37,922 nucleotides of DNA. It comes from Proteobacteria bacterium SG_bin5 (GTDB taxonomy: Bacteria > Pseudomonadota > Alphaproteobacteria > Sphingomonadales > Sphingomonadaceae). The notes beneath the pieces are model-generated. The model did not search any database. It was not told where the DNA came from and saw only the letters and a program-made list of their open reading frames with translations. The stretch is from the NCBI GenBank assembly GCA_002083475.1, contig LWDI01000078.1, forward strand, positions 1 through 37,922. Reading direction: 5' to 3'. Positions 30,318 to 37,922 of this stretch are shown here, piece after piece (the first letter of the stretch is position 1; each line of letters starts with the position of its first letter). The position numbers and the translations under genes are program-made.

Positions 30318-30767
30318 TCAACCGCCGGGCATGAAAAAGGCTTGGCCCGGCTCGGCGACGAAGCTCAGCAGCACGAATACCGACGTGGTGCGGCTGAGAT
30401 TGCGGAAGATCCGGTGCGGCGTCTCCGCCCGGTCGACGAAACTGTCGCCCGCGCGCAGCCGGCGCGGCGGCTCGCCGGCATATTGGCTCTCCGCCTCGCC
30501 CGAGAGCACATAGTTGAGTCCCGGCACCGGGTGATGGTGGATCGGAACGACGACGCCGCCGGGAAATTCGTCGAGGATGAGCCGGAAGTCGCGGCCATCG
30601 GCGAGGGTGACGCTTTGCAGCAGCGTGCGGGCGATGCCCTCGGGCGAGGTTTGGCGCACGCCGATGCCGCCCGCCTGCGCGCGCGCCGCGCCCGGAAGCG
30701 CCGCGCCGATCAACCCGGCGAGCGCCAGCCGCCGGGTGAAGTCCATCGGTTCGGGCGGGAGCGTCAT
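30318..30767 (-). CDS. Exported cupin-domain protein with twin-arginine signal
   Basis: The 149-residue protein has a probable Tat signal peptide (FTRRLALAGLIGAALPGAAR, cut near ARAQ 31), implying that it folds before export. The cupin motif 1 is IHHHPVPGLNYVLSGEAE, with H77-H79 as metal ligands and a following Glu. Motif 2 is GDSFVDRAETPHRIFRN, with H118. It may be a metal-dependent dioxygenase, isomerase or a binding protein; the substrate is unknown. ATG 30767 overlaps the stop of the metallo-hydrolase (TGATG), so the two are coupled. An internal ATG at 30746 directly before DFTRR would give a more typical Tat peptide and is a real alternative. Confidence 0.85.
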   Translation of the reverse strand: MTLPPEPMDFTRRLALAGLIGAALPGAARAQAGGIGVRQTSPEGIARTLLQSVTLADGRDFRLILDEFPGGVVVPIHHHPVPGLNYVLSGEAESQYAGEPPRRLRAGDSFVDRAETPHRIFRNLSRTTSVFVLLSFVAEPGQAFFMPGG

Positions 30768-31684
30768 CAGGCGCCCGCCCGGTGCTGCCAGGGCTCGGGC
30801 GCCCAGGCGAAGGCCGTCCCGCGCCGCTCGACATGGCCGAAGCTCGGAAACGGCAAATGGCTCGCGGCGACGAGCAGCCGGTCGGTCGCCGCTCGATCGA
30901 GCGCGGCGCGCCGCGTGCGCGCGGCCAGCGCGCTGTCGGTCTCCCAGATCATCGCCGCATCGGGGTTTTGAAAGTTGATCGCGAAATGAAACACGAGGTC
31001 GTTGGCGATCAGCAGCCGCGCGCCTTCGCTTTCGATCATCAAGCCGAAATGCCCGACCGTGTGGCCGGGGAGGGGCACGATCGTCAGCCCCTCGCCGAGC
31101 GAGCGTTCGCCGCTGAACGTCTCGATCCGCTCGCCCCAGGCCGCTTGCCAGCGGCGCGCGGTATCGAACCAGGGCTGCGCGATCTCGACCGCCTGCGCCT
31201 GCTCATGGGTGCTCGTCCAGAAAGCGAGCTCGGCCGCGTCGACCAGCAGGTGCGCCTTGGGGAAGGCGGCGGCGGTGCCCCGGAACAGCCCGCCGATGTG
31301 ATCGGGATGGAGGTGCGAGACGAGCACCAGATCGATGGCCTCAGGCGCGACCCCGGCGGCGGCGAGGCCCTGGGGGAGCTCGCCGAAATGCTCGCCGAAC
31401 TCGCCCGCCGCGCCGCCGTCCATCAAGATCAGCCGGCGGCCGGTGTTGACGAGGTAGCAGGTGAGCCCCTGGCGCATCCCGCCCGTCGGCAGGAACGCGG
31501 CGTGGAGCGCATCGTCGAGCGCCCGGGGCGCGGGGGATTTCCAAATGTCGTGCGGCAGATCGACATAACCGTCAGAAATCGCCGTCACCTCGATCGCGCC
31601 GATGCGCCGGCGATAGATGGTGGTCGCCTGGGCGGCCGCGAAGGCCGGCAAGCGGCGCAAGGTCTGGGGGCTCGGATCGGTCAT
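30767..31684 (-). CDS. MBL-fold metallo-hydrolase (lactonase-like class)
   Basis: The 305-residue protein has the HxHxDH metal motif in VSHLHPDHIGG (H124, H126, D128, H129), PLPGHTVGH for the next ligand, LIANDLVFH with the bridging Asp, and a late His in ASHLPFPSFGH. The architecture, with a long N-terminal strand region and GMRQGLTCYLVNTG, resembles the lactonase/AHL-hydrolase-like branch of the superfamily, but substrates there vary widely. No signal peptide is seen, whereas the cupin next to it is exported. ATG 31684 is used. A GTG at 31693 overlaps the DUF417 stop (GTGA) and may be the true start. It is the second gene of the minus-strand operon. Confidence 0.88.
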   Translation of the reverse strand: MTDPSPQTLRRLPAFAAAQATTIYRRRIGAIEVTAISDGYVDLPHDIWKSPAPRALDDALHAAFLPTGGMRQGLTCYLVNTGRRLILMDGGAAGEFGEHFGELPQGLAAAGVAPEAIDLVLVSHLHPDHIGGLFRGTAAAFPKAHLLVDAAELAFWTSTHEQAQAVEIAQPWFDTARRWQAAWGERIETFSGERSLGEGLTIVPLPGHTVGHFGLMIESEGARLLIANDLVFHFAINFQNPDAAMIWETDSALAARTRRAALDRAATDRLLVAASHLPFPSFGHVERRGTAFAWAPEPWQHRAGA

Positions 31685-31689
31685 CGCGG

Positions 31690-32193
31690 TCACGCCGCCG
31701 GCTGGGGGAAGGGGCGGATCGAGCTCGGCTCGGTGTGCAGGCGCCGCGCGGCCTCGCGGACGAGCGCGAGCGAGGCGGCGAGCAGCACCAGATCCTTGAG
31801 CAGGAAGCCGCCCGGCACCGGCTCGAGCGCGGGAAAGCCGAGCGGCGCGTGCCAGATGCCGGCGGGGAGCGTAAAGAGCATCGACACGGTCACCAGGAAG
31901 GTGAGCGTCGACAGCGCGGCGCCCGCCAGCGCCGCTCGCGCCGACACGAAGCCGAGCGCGAGCAGCGCGCCGGTCGCGAACTCGATCGTCCCGAGCGCGC
32001 GCGACGCGCCCTCCATGCCCAGGGGCCGAAGGATCGCGAGGAACGGGCTGTTGCCGATCAGCGGCGCGACCGCCTCGGCCTCGTAATCGAACCATTTCGC
32101 ATAGCCGAAGATGACGAAGATGATCACCAGGGCCGCGCGCAGCAGCGCGGTCTCGGGAAGCCGCGCGAGCGTGGCGAGGAGGGAAGGGGGCAC
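31690..32193 (-). CDS. DUF417 (YkgB/RclC-like) membrane protein
   Basis: The 167-residue protein has four transmembrane segments (about 16-34, 66-84, 87-108, 129-146). IFVIFGYAKWFDYEAEAVAP, then LIGNSPFLAI and, near the end, GGFLLKDLVLLAASLALV match the DUF417 family, which includes E. coli RclC/YkgB of the reactive-chlorine resistance regulon. Its biochemical role is not known; the fold is DoxX-like. GTG 32193 is chosen for its AGGAG at the right distance. An in-frame ATG at 32259 would add 22 residues but lacks a ribosome site. It is the first gene of the operon with the metallo-hydrolase, cupin and porin. Confidence 0.9.
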   Translation of the reverse strand: MPPSLLATLARLPETALLRAALVIIFVIFGYAKWFDYEAEAVAPLIGNSPFLAILRPLGMEGASRALGTIEFATGALLALGFVSARAALAGAALSTLTFLVTVSMLFTLPAGIWHAPLGFPALEPVPGGFLLKDLVLLAASLALVREAARRLHTEPSSIRPFPQPAA

Positions 32194-32549
32194 GGGATGC
32201 TCCTTTCGCGACCACCCTAAGCGAAGGCCAGAGCGAAGGGTGGCGACGAGACGCAGCATAGCGCGTTCATCGCGCACGTTATTTTCGAAACGACGCGTCG
32301 ATTGATGGCGGTTGCCGGAAAGCAGCGGAGGGTGCCGCGTCGGGGCGCGGCGGGCCGCGCGAATCGCTCGTGCGCGTGGGCAGTCGGGACGCGGCCGCCA
32401 AGGGGGCGCCAGGGGACCGCCGCTGCCGGCCTGGCACGCGCCTTCAACGCGGGCGCGAACGCCTGCTCCACATCCGCCCTTCCCCCATCTCCCCCGCTCT
32501 GCCAAAGTCATGGGCCGGGGAAGGGGACGCCCCGTGCCAAGGGAGCCGC
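32194..32549. other. Divergent intergenic region between the DUF417 operon and phoH
   Basis: This 356-bp region holds no convincing gene. It contains CCACCCT (32212-32218) with AGGGTGG (32237-32243) as an inverted repeat in the operon leader, and a perfect 10-bp palindrome CGACGCGTCG (32291-32300) next to a locally AT-rich TTATTTTCGAAA (32279-32290), the best candidate operator or promoter zone. No -35/-10 pair is clear for either direction. The phoH side (32300-32520) shows no further recognisable element. Confidence 0.5.
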
Positions 32550-33541
<992 letters not shown>

Positions 33542-33545
<4 letters not shown>

Positions 33546-33832
33546 ACGCGCCGCAAGAGCCCCTCAGCCGCGCCGAGCAACAGGCGCTCGCCGCCCCGTT
33601 GTTGATCGAGGATGCGGAGGTCGTCCGCATGATCGCGCGGCTCGCCGATGAGCGCGGGACGCCGATGGCCGAAATCATCAAGCTCGCGGTCGCCGATTAC
33701 ATGATGCGCCACTCGCTCGCCGAGGGCGCGCCCGAATGGCTGCGGCAATTTTGGCGCGACCATCCGATGCCGCTGCCGACGGGACTGAAAGCCGACAAGC
33801 GCTTTTTCGACGCGCTTTCCGGCGACATGTAA
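33542..33832 (+). CDS. Small VapB-like (ribbon-helix-helix type) protein
   Basis: The 96-residue protein starts at ATG 33542, inside the phoH stop (ATGA). The middle segment EDAEVVRMIARLADERGTPM then AEIIKLAVADYMMRH resembles the DNA-binding part of VapB/Rv0623-type antitoxins (short strand, helix, turn, helix). The C-terminal half (GAPEWLRQFWRDHPMPLPTG, then LKADKRFFDALSGDM) is proline- and aromatic-rich, as toxin-wrapping tails often are. No PIN-domain toxin is found beside it: the following 128 bp hold no gene and the next frame is the TPR protein. It may be an orphan antitoxin, a PhoH regulator or an unrelated helical protein. Family assignment is by eye only. Confidence 0.6.
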
Positions 33833-33960
33833 AGCTGTTTCTCGGTGCGTCGGTCGTCGTCGCAATGATTTCGCGGCGACGGACTTGGCCTGAGGCGCGC
33901 GATCGATTTATTGACGTAACGGTGATCGGGCGACTGGGCCGATCTTCGGGGGAGGCGCGC

Positions 33961-35496
33961 ATGCGGGGGGTTGTGCTGGCATTGCTGCTGATCGCCGCCC
34001 CGGCGGTGGCCGCCCCGCGCGCGGAGCCCGAAGTGGCGGCGAAAACCGCGCAGGCGGAAGTCGCGGCGCTCAAGGCCGAGAATGCGGCGCTCCGCGAGCG
34101 GGCGGAGGTGGAGAAACGGCTGGCGACGCTCGAGGGAGCGCAAGCAGAAGCGAGCCGGGCCGATGCGCAGCAGGCTAATCTGATCGCGCTGCTAGGTGGA
34201 TTGATCGGCCTTTTGACGGCGGTAATCACGATCGCCGTGTTCTTCTTCACGTTTCGCGCCACGAGAGAAGCTGTGGCTGCCGCGCGAGACGTCGCCAAGA
34301 CGGAGGCCAGAGAAGAGGCAAAGAAGCAAGTCGCCACTGCCCGCTCCGAATTTGAGCGGCTCGCCGAACAGGAACGGGCGTCGATCGAAGAGAGCAAACA
34401 ACGATTGGCAGAAGTGAATGTGCGCGCGGATGAAGTGAACGACCAGTTGGCCGAGGTACGAAAAATGGCCGACGCGGCCAAAGCTTCCGCCTCGGCGGCT
34501 AGGGGGTTCGCCGAAGGCGCGGCTAGCGAACACGCCCGCGCCAAACGCAGCGCAAGCGAATTGGAGCAAGACGCTCAGACAAGGTTAGCCAAAGTTACGA
34601 ACCGCACCGGGGAGTCCGAGAGAGCCGAACTGACCCTCAAAGATGCCGGCGTCATCGCCGAAGCCGTCGCGGCCAACGATCAGCCGGAAAATCAATGGAC
34701 TGTTCGGCAGTTCGAGAACGCGATCGGCAAGGCGCTGTATGTCGATAAAGACTGGCACGAGGCACTGCGCCTCGCCACCGCGATGAAGGCGGTCCATGCC
34801 GCCGATACCGAAGCCCAGCTCTTCGCGCTGCGTGCGCTCGGCAACGCGGCGCGCGAACTTAGCCGTTTCGATCAGGCGCTCGATGCCTATCGCGCGGCGA
34901 TGGCGATCACCACAGCCGATCCGCCAAAACGGTGGGAGCAGCATTACATCTGGGTAGCGCATTGCGCTGCGCTCTGCCTGACCGGCCTTGGCCGCGCTGC
35001 CGAGGCCGAGGCACAGCTGCGCGCTCTTCTCCCGCTGTACGAGCGTGTGATTGGGGCCGAAGGGTCGGGTACGCTGGTAACGCGCCACAGCCTTGCCAGC
35101 GCCATCCTTAATCAAGGCCGCGCTGCCGAGGCCGAGGTTATGTGGCGCGAACTCCTGCCGCTGTGGGAGCGTGTGGATGGCGCCGCCAGCAGCGGGACTT
35201 ACATCATCCGCTCTTGCTGGGCCGAGGCGCTCGTCCGATCCGACAGGCCCGGCGAAGCGCGCGAGGTGCTGGCGCCGATCCCCGATCGCGTTCCCAACGA
35301 AGATTGGCTGCCGCGCCACGAAGCCGGCCTCGCCTTCGTCCGCGCCCGCGTCGCCGATGCGTTTGGCGAGCGCGCGGCGGCGGAGGGCTATCTCGCCCGC
35401 GCCCAGAAAATCTACGGCGAAATCTACCCCCCCGATCACATCCGCCGCCGCGAGCTGGAAGCGTATATCGCCAACCGCCCCGGACCCTCGGCATGA
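33961..35496 (+). CDS. Membrane-anchored coiled-coil and TPR protein
   Basis: The 511-residue protein has these parts: a signal peptide or anchor (1-18), a short coiled coil (22-68), a transmembrane helix (74-97: LIALLGGLIGLLTAVITIAV then FFFTF), a long charged coiled coil (about 100-205), and TPR repeats (about 235-500). Two adjacent repeats, GRAAEAEAQLRALLPLYERV and GRAAEAEVMWRELLPLWERV, have a 42-residue period like kinesin-light-chain TPRs. Their DNA shares a 22-bp identical stretch at 34990 and 35116. The C-terminal part should be cytoplasmic. ATG 33961 has GGGGGAGG upstream. Codons from about 34140 to 35240 are less GC-rich than in neighbours, suggesting later acquisition. No catalytic domain is seen. 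It overlaps ybeY by four bases. Confidence 0.8.
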   Translation: MRGVVLALLLIAAPAVAAPRAEPEVAAKTAQAEVAALKAENAALRERAEVEKRLATLEGAQAEASRADAQQANLIALLGGLIGLLTAVITIAVFFFTFRATREAVAAARDVAKTEAREEAKKQVATARSEFERLAEQERASIEESKQRLAEVNVRADEVNDQLAEVRKMADAAKASASAARGFAEGAASEHARAKRSASELEQDAQTRLAKVTNRTGESERAELTLKDAGVIAEAVAANDQPENQWTVRQFENAIGKALYVDKDWHEALRLATAMKAVHAADTEAQLFALRALGNAARELSRFDQALDAYRAAMAITTADPPKRWEQHYIWVAHCAALCLTGLGRAAEAEAQLRALLPLYERVIGAEGSGTLVTRHSLASAILNQGRAAEAEVMWRELLPLWERVDGAASSGTYIIRSCWAEALVRSDRPGEAREVLAPIPDRVPNEDWLPRHEAGLAFVRARVADAFGERAAAEGYLARAQKIYGEIYPPDHIRRRELEAYIANRPGPSA

Positions 35497-35996
35497 GCCT
35501 TTCGATCGACGTCCTCCTCGAATCCCCCTGGGCCGAAGACCAGCCCTGGGAAGCACTCGCCACGCGCGCGGCGCGCGCCGCGATTGCCGCCACCCCGCAC
35601 GCGGCCTGCCTCGCCGAGGCGCCGCCCCTGATCGAACTCTCGATCCGCCTCACCAGCGATGCCGAGGTGCGGGCGCTCAACCGCGATTATCGCGGGAAGG
35701 ACAAGCCGACCAACGTCCTCTCCTTTCCGATGCTCGACGCCGACGAGCTCGGCCACCCCCCTGAAACCGAGGCCGAAATCCTGCTCGGCGACATCGTCCT
35801 CGCGCACGAAACCTGCGCCGCCGAAGCCGCCGAGCGCGGCATCGCGCTCGCCGCGCACGCCACCCATTTGATCGTCCACGGCACGCTCCATCTGCTCGGC
35901 CATGATCATCACGGCGACGACGAAGCCGAAGCCATGGAGCGGATCGAACGAAATGTGCTACAGTCGCTTGGTTTGCATGACCCTTATGAGGACTGA
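35493..35996 (+). CDS. ybeY: Endoribonuclease YbeY
   Basis: The 167-residue protein has the UPF0054/YbeY zinc motif H-x3-H-x5-H in HGTLHLLGHDHH (H129, H133, H139). The conserved LNRDYRGKDKPTNVLSFP and EILLGDIVLAHETCAAEA also fit. YbeY is a single-strand RNA endonuclease needed for 16S rRNA 3' end maturation and late ribosome quality control. ATG 35493 overlaps the TPR gene's stop (ATGA). corC follows after 9 bp. The gene is normally coupled to phoH; the ATGA overlaps on both sides show that the inserted pair was fitted into the operon without breaking translation coupling. Confidence 0.96.
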   Translation: MSLSIDVLLESPWAEDQPWEALATRAARAAIAATPHAACLAEAPPLIELSIRLTSDAEVRALNRDYRGKDKPTNVLSFPMLDADELGHPPETEAEILLGDIVLAHETCAAEAAERGIALAAHATHLIVHGTLHLLGHDHHGDDEAEAMERIERNVLQSLGLHDPYED

Positions 35997-36005
35997 CACC
36001 CGCTA

Positions 36006-36917
36006 ATGCCCGACGGCCAAAGTACCGGCGACGCCGCCCCCAGCGAGGGCGGGCTGTGGCGCCAATTCCGCGCCTGGATCTTCGGCGAGCACCATGACGA
36101 ATCGCTCCGCGCGCAGATCGAGGAAGTGATCGACGCGCATGAGGACGATCCCGCGCCCGACGCCAAGGGCGATCTCTCGCCGCTCGAACGCCAGATGGTG
36201 CGCAATTTGCTCCATTTCGGCGAGCGCGACGCGGGCGACATCGGCGTGCCGCGCGCGGACATCGTCGCGGTCGAGGAGCGGACCAGCTTCGCCGAATTGG
36301 TGAAGCTCTTCGCCGAGGCCGGGCATAGCCGGCTGCCGGTGTACCGCGAAAAGCTCGATACGATCATCGGCATGGTTCACATCAAGGACGTGTTCGCGAT
36401 CCTGGCGACCGGGGCCGAACATCCCGAAAGCATCGCCGGGCTGATCCGCGAGCCTTTGTTCGTCCCCATGTCGCGCGGCGCGCTCGATCTGCTGGCGGAC
36501 ATGCGGCAGAAACGCGTGCATCTGGCGATCGTGCTCGACGAATATTTCGGCACCGAGGGGCTCGTGACGATCGAGGATTTGATCGAGGAAATCGTCGGCA
36601 ATATCGAGGACGAGCATGACGAGGCGCCCCAGGCGCTGCTCGTGCCGATCGACGGCGGCGGCTGGGAAGCCGATGCGCGCGCCGAGCTGGAGGAAGTGGC
36701 GGCGCTCGTCGATCCGCGGCTGGGGGTGGCCGAGGAGGATATCGATACGATCGGCGGGCTCGCGGCGTTGCTCGCCGGGCATGTGCCGGCGGCGGGGGCG
36801 GTGCTCGATCATCCGAGCGGCTGGCGGCTGGAAATCACCGCCGCGGACGGCAAGCGCGTCCAGCGGCTGCGGCTCCACCCGGGCGTGCCCGCGATGATCG
36901 AGGCGAACGGCAAATGA
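36006..36917 (+). CDS. corC: CorC/HlyC family CBS-domain protein
   Basis: The 303-residue soluble protein has an N-terminal region (WRQFRAWIFGEHHDESLRAQ), two CBS domains (about 75-195, including VPRADIVAVEERTSFAELVK and AGHSRLPVYREKLDTIIGMV) and a C-terminal CorC_HlyC/transporter-associated domain (about 215-300). CorC-type proteins bind adenine nucleotides and influence magnesium and cobalt efflux. There is no DUF21 membrane domain, so it is the short cytoplasmic form typical of the phoH-ybeY-corC operon. lnt, which often follows in other bacteria, is absent here. ATG 36006 lies 9 bp after ybeY. Confidence 0.93.
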   Translation: MPDGQSTGDAAPSEGGLWRQFRAWIFGEHHDESLRAQIEEVIDAHEDDPAPDAKGDLSPLERQMVRNLLHFGERDAGDIGVPRADIVAVEERTSFAELVKLFAEAGHSRLPVYREKLDTIIGMVHIKDVFAILATGAEHPESIAGLIREPLFVPMSRGALDLLADMRQKRVHLAIVLDEYFGTEGLVTIEDLIEEIVGNIEDEHDEAPQALLVPIDGGGWEADARAELEEVAALVDPRLGVAEEDIDTIGGLAALLAGHVPAAGAVLDHPSGWRLEITAADGKRVQRLRLHPGVPAMIEANGK

Positions 36918-36981
36918 GGACCTTGTAAGGAGCGTAACGGCTCCCCATTTCATTGGCGCGCCACAACATCTGGCGCGTGGT

Positions 36982-36987
36982 TATAAT
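36982..36987 (+). promoter_or_regulatory. Candidate -10 box upstream of smc
   Basis: TATAAT, a perfect -10 hexamer, in the corC-smc gap. The -35 region 17 bp upstream (CGCCAC) is poor. The leader would be about 170 nt. Confidence 0.35.
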
Positions 36988-37045
36988 TCCCGTCCGGCAA
37001 TCGTTACGGCGCCATCTTGAATTCGGCGCCCTGCCGTCGACTCTA

Positions 37046-37080
37046 TGGCCGCCGGTGTCCCTCCCTTTCGCCGGCGGCCA
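37046..37080 (+). other. Strong hairpin in the smc leader
   Basis: TGGCCGCCGG (37046-37055) and CCGGCGGCCA (37071-37080) pair perfectly over 10 bp around a pyrimidine-rich 15-nt loop. There is no T-tract, so it is not a standard terminator. A shorter pair GGCGCC (37008-37013 and 37025-37030) lies just before it. Confidence 0.55.
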
Positions 37081-37163
37081 CCCATGATTGCCGCGACCGC
37101 GCCCCCCGGGGCTCGACACCGCCCCGCGATCGCGCGCAAGATGCGCCCGGAAAGGGGGCGTAA

Positions 37164-37922
37164 GTGCATATCAAGCGGCTGCGGTTGAGCGGCTTCAAGA
37201 GTTTCGTCGATCCCGCCGATCTGCGGATCGAGCCGGGGCTCACCGGCATCGTCGGCCCCAATGGCTGCGGCAAATCGAATCTGCTCGAGGCGTTGCGCTG
37301 GACGATGGGCGAATCGAGCGCCAAGTCGCTGCGCGGCGCGGGGATGGACGATGTGATCTTCGCCGGCACCACCCGCCGCCCGGCGCGCGACTTCGCCGAG
37401 GTCGCGATGCTGATCGAAAGCGACGAGGGCGAGAGTGAGATCGTCCGCCGGATCGAGCGCGGCGCGGGCTCCGCTTATCGCATCAACGGGCGCGACGTGC
37501 GCGCGAAGGACGTGGCCCTGCTCTTCGCCGATGCGGCGACCGGCGCGCATAGCCCGGCGCTGGTGAGCCAGGGGCGGATCGGCGCGGTGATCAACGCCAA
37601 GCCCGCCGAGCGCCGCGCGATGCTGGAGGAGGCGGCGGGGATCGCCGGCTTGCACGTCCGCCGCCGCGACGCCGAGCAGCGCCTGCGCGCGACCGAGGCC
37701 AATCTCGCGCGGCTCGGCGAGATCATGGCCGAGCAAGAGGCGCGGATCGGCGCGCTGCGGCGCCAGGCGCGCCAGGCCGAGCGCTACCGCGCGCTTTCGG
37801 ACGACATCCGCACCGCCGAGGCGCGGTTGATCTTCACCCGCTGGCAAGACGCCGCCGCCGCCGCCGATGCCGCGCGCGCCGAAGCCGCGAGCGCCGATGC
37901 CCGTGTCGCCGCCGCCGCCGAG
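37164..37922 (+). CDS. smc: Chromosome segregation protein SMC, N-terminal part (3' end outside window)
   Basis: The first 253 residues are present and the frame is open to the window edge. The start MHIKRLRLSGFKSFVDPADL, Walker A GPNGCGKSN (31-39), WTMGESSAKSLRG, the Q-loop region LVSQGRIGAVINAKPAERRA and EEAAGIAGLHVRR are classic SMC. Coiled coil begins at about residue 165. SMC, with ScpA and ScpB, compacts and separates chromosomes. GTG 37164 is the only possible start: a TAA lies directly before it, and AAAGGGGG is about six nt upstream. Confidence 0.96.
   Translation, partial: MHIKRLRLSGFKSFVDPADLRIEPGLTGIVGPNGCGKSNLLEALRWTMGESSAKSLRGAGMDDVIFAGTTRRPARDFAEVAMLIESDEGESEIVRRIERGAGSAYRINGRDVRAKDVALLFADAATGAHSPALVSQGRIGAVINAKPAERRAMLEEAAGIAGLHVRRRDAEQRLRATEANLARLGEIMAEQEARIGALRRQARQAERYRALSDDIRTAEARLIFTRWQDAAAAADAARAEAASADARVAAAAE

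Noticed and set aside
29301..30971. Plus-strand frame of 556 codons opposite the porin and cupin genes
   Set aside because: Rich in Arg/His/Gln with no motif; the minus strand has clear porin and cupin signatures and coupled starts.
32217..32471. Small minus-strand ORF in the DUF417-phoH gap
   Set aside because: Arg/Ala-rich, no ribosome site, no recognisable motif; partly overlaps the operon leader.
33833..33960. PIN-domain toxin partner after the VapB-like gene
   Set aside because: The 128-bp gap is too short and the next frame is the coiled-coil/TPR protein, with no PIN acidic residues pattern.

Overview
The window is a GC-rich chromosomal segment of an alphaproteobacterium, most likely from the Sphingomonadales. 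Three things point there: two TonB-dependent receptors (one of the Oar-like type with an N-terminal carboxypeptidase-regulatory domain), a MucR/Ros regulator, and the gene orders bamD-recN-ligA and tsaB-rimI-mucR-fur-acyltransferase-miaB-phoH-ybeY-corC. The intergenic palindromes are also of a kind I associate with sphingomonads. The genus cannot be fixed from the sequence. I found no rRNA, tRNA, CRISPR array, transposase, integrase or phage gene.

Layout. 1-1.0 kb: end of a phasin gene, a clear terminator, and a glyoxalase-II-like hydrolase. 1.3-4.8 kb: cutA and a TonB receptor on the minus strand, divergent from a TetR regulator with a palindromic operator between them. 4.8-6.9 kb: a BepA-like M48 protease and a DsbA-like thiol oxidoreductase (envelope quality control). 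6.9-7.3 kb: palindromic repeats. 7.3-8.2 kb: phosphomannose isomerase. 8.3-13.9 kb: bamD, recN, an M50-like membrane protein, ligA. 14.0-17.3 kb: Oar-like TonB receptor with its terminator. 17.4-20.0 kb: an HD-domain protein resembling PhnZ-type di-iron oxygenases, divergent from a LytS-type kinase and LytTR regulator. 20.1-22.3 kb: SMR transporter, PEP-mutase-family enzyme, nested palindromes, DUF3297 protein, and a secreted Tyr/Gly-rich protein. 22.5-25.6 kb: EVE protein, a small CxxC protein, coaD, cyclophilin, tsaB, and a rimI cut short by an in-frame stop. 25.7-29.0 kb: mucR, fur/mur, acyltransferase, miaB. 29.1-32.2 kb: a minus-strand four-gene operon (DUF417, metallo-hydrolase, cupin, BBP2-type porin). 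32.5-36.9 kb: phoH, a VapB-like small protein, a membrane coiled-coil/TPR protein, ybeY, corC. 37.2 kb to the end: start of smc.

Three ancient housekeeping blocks have been opened by accessory genes: recN/ligA by the M50-like protein, miaB/phoH by the four-gene minus-strand operon, and phoH/ybeY by the VapB-like and TPR genes. These are the best places to look for undescribed biology. Other strong observations are a rare CTG start for tsaB, the rimI nonsense codon followed by an intact coding tail, a repeated promoter layout whose -10 box lies 8-10 nt before the ATG (predicting leaderless mRNAs), and a three-level nested palindrome at 21256-21549. All functional calls come from reading the sequence; no database search was run.
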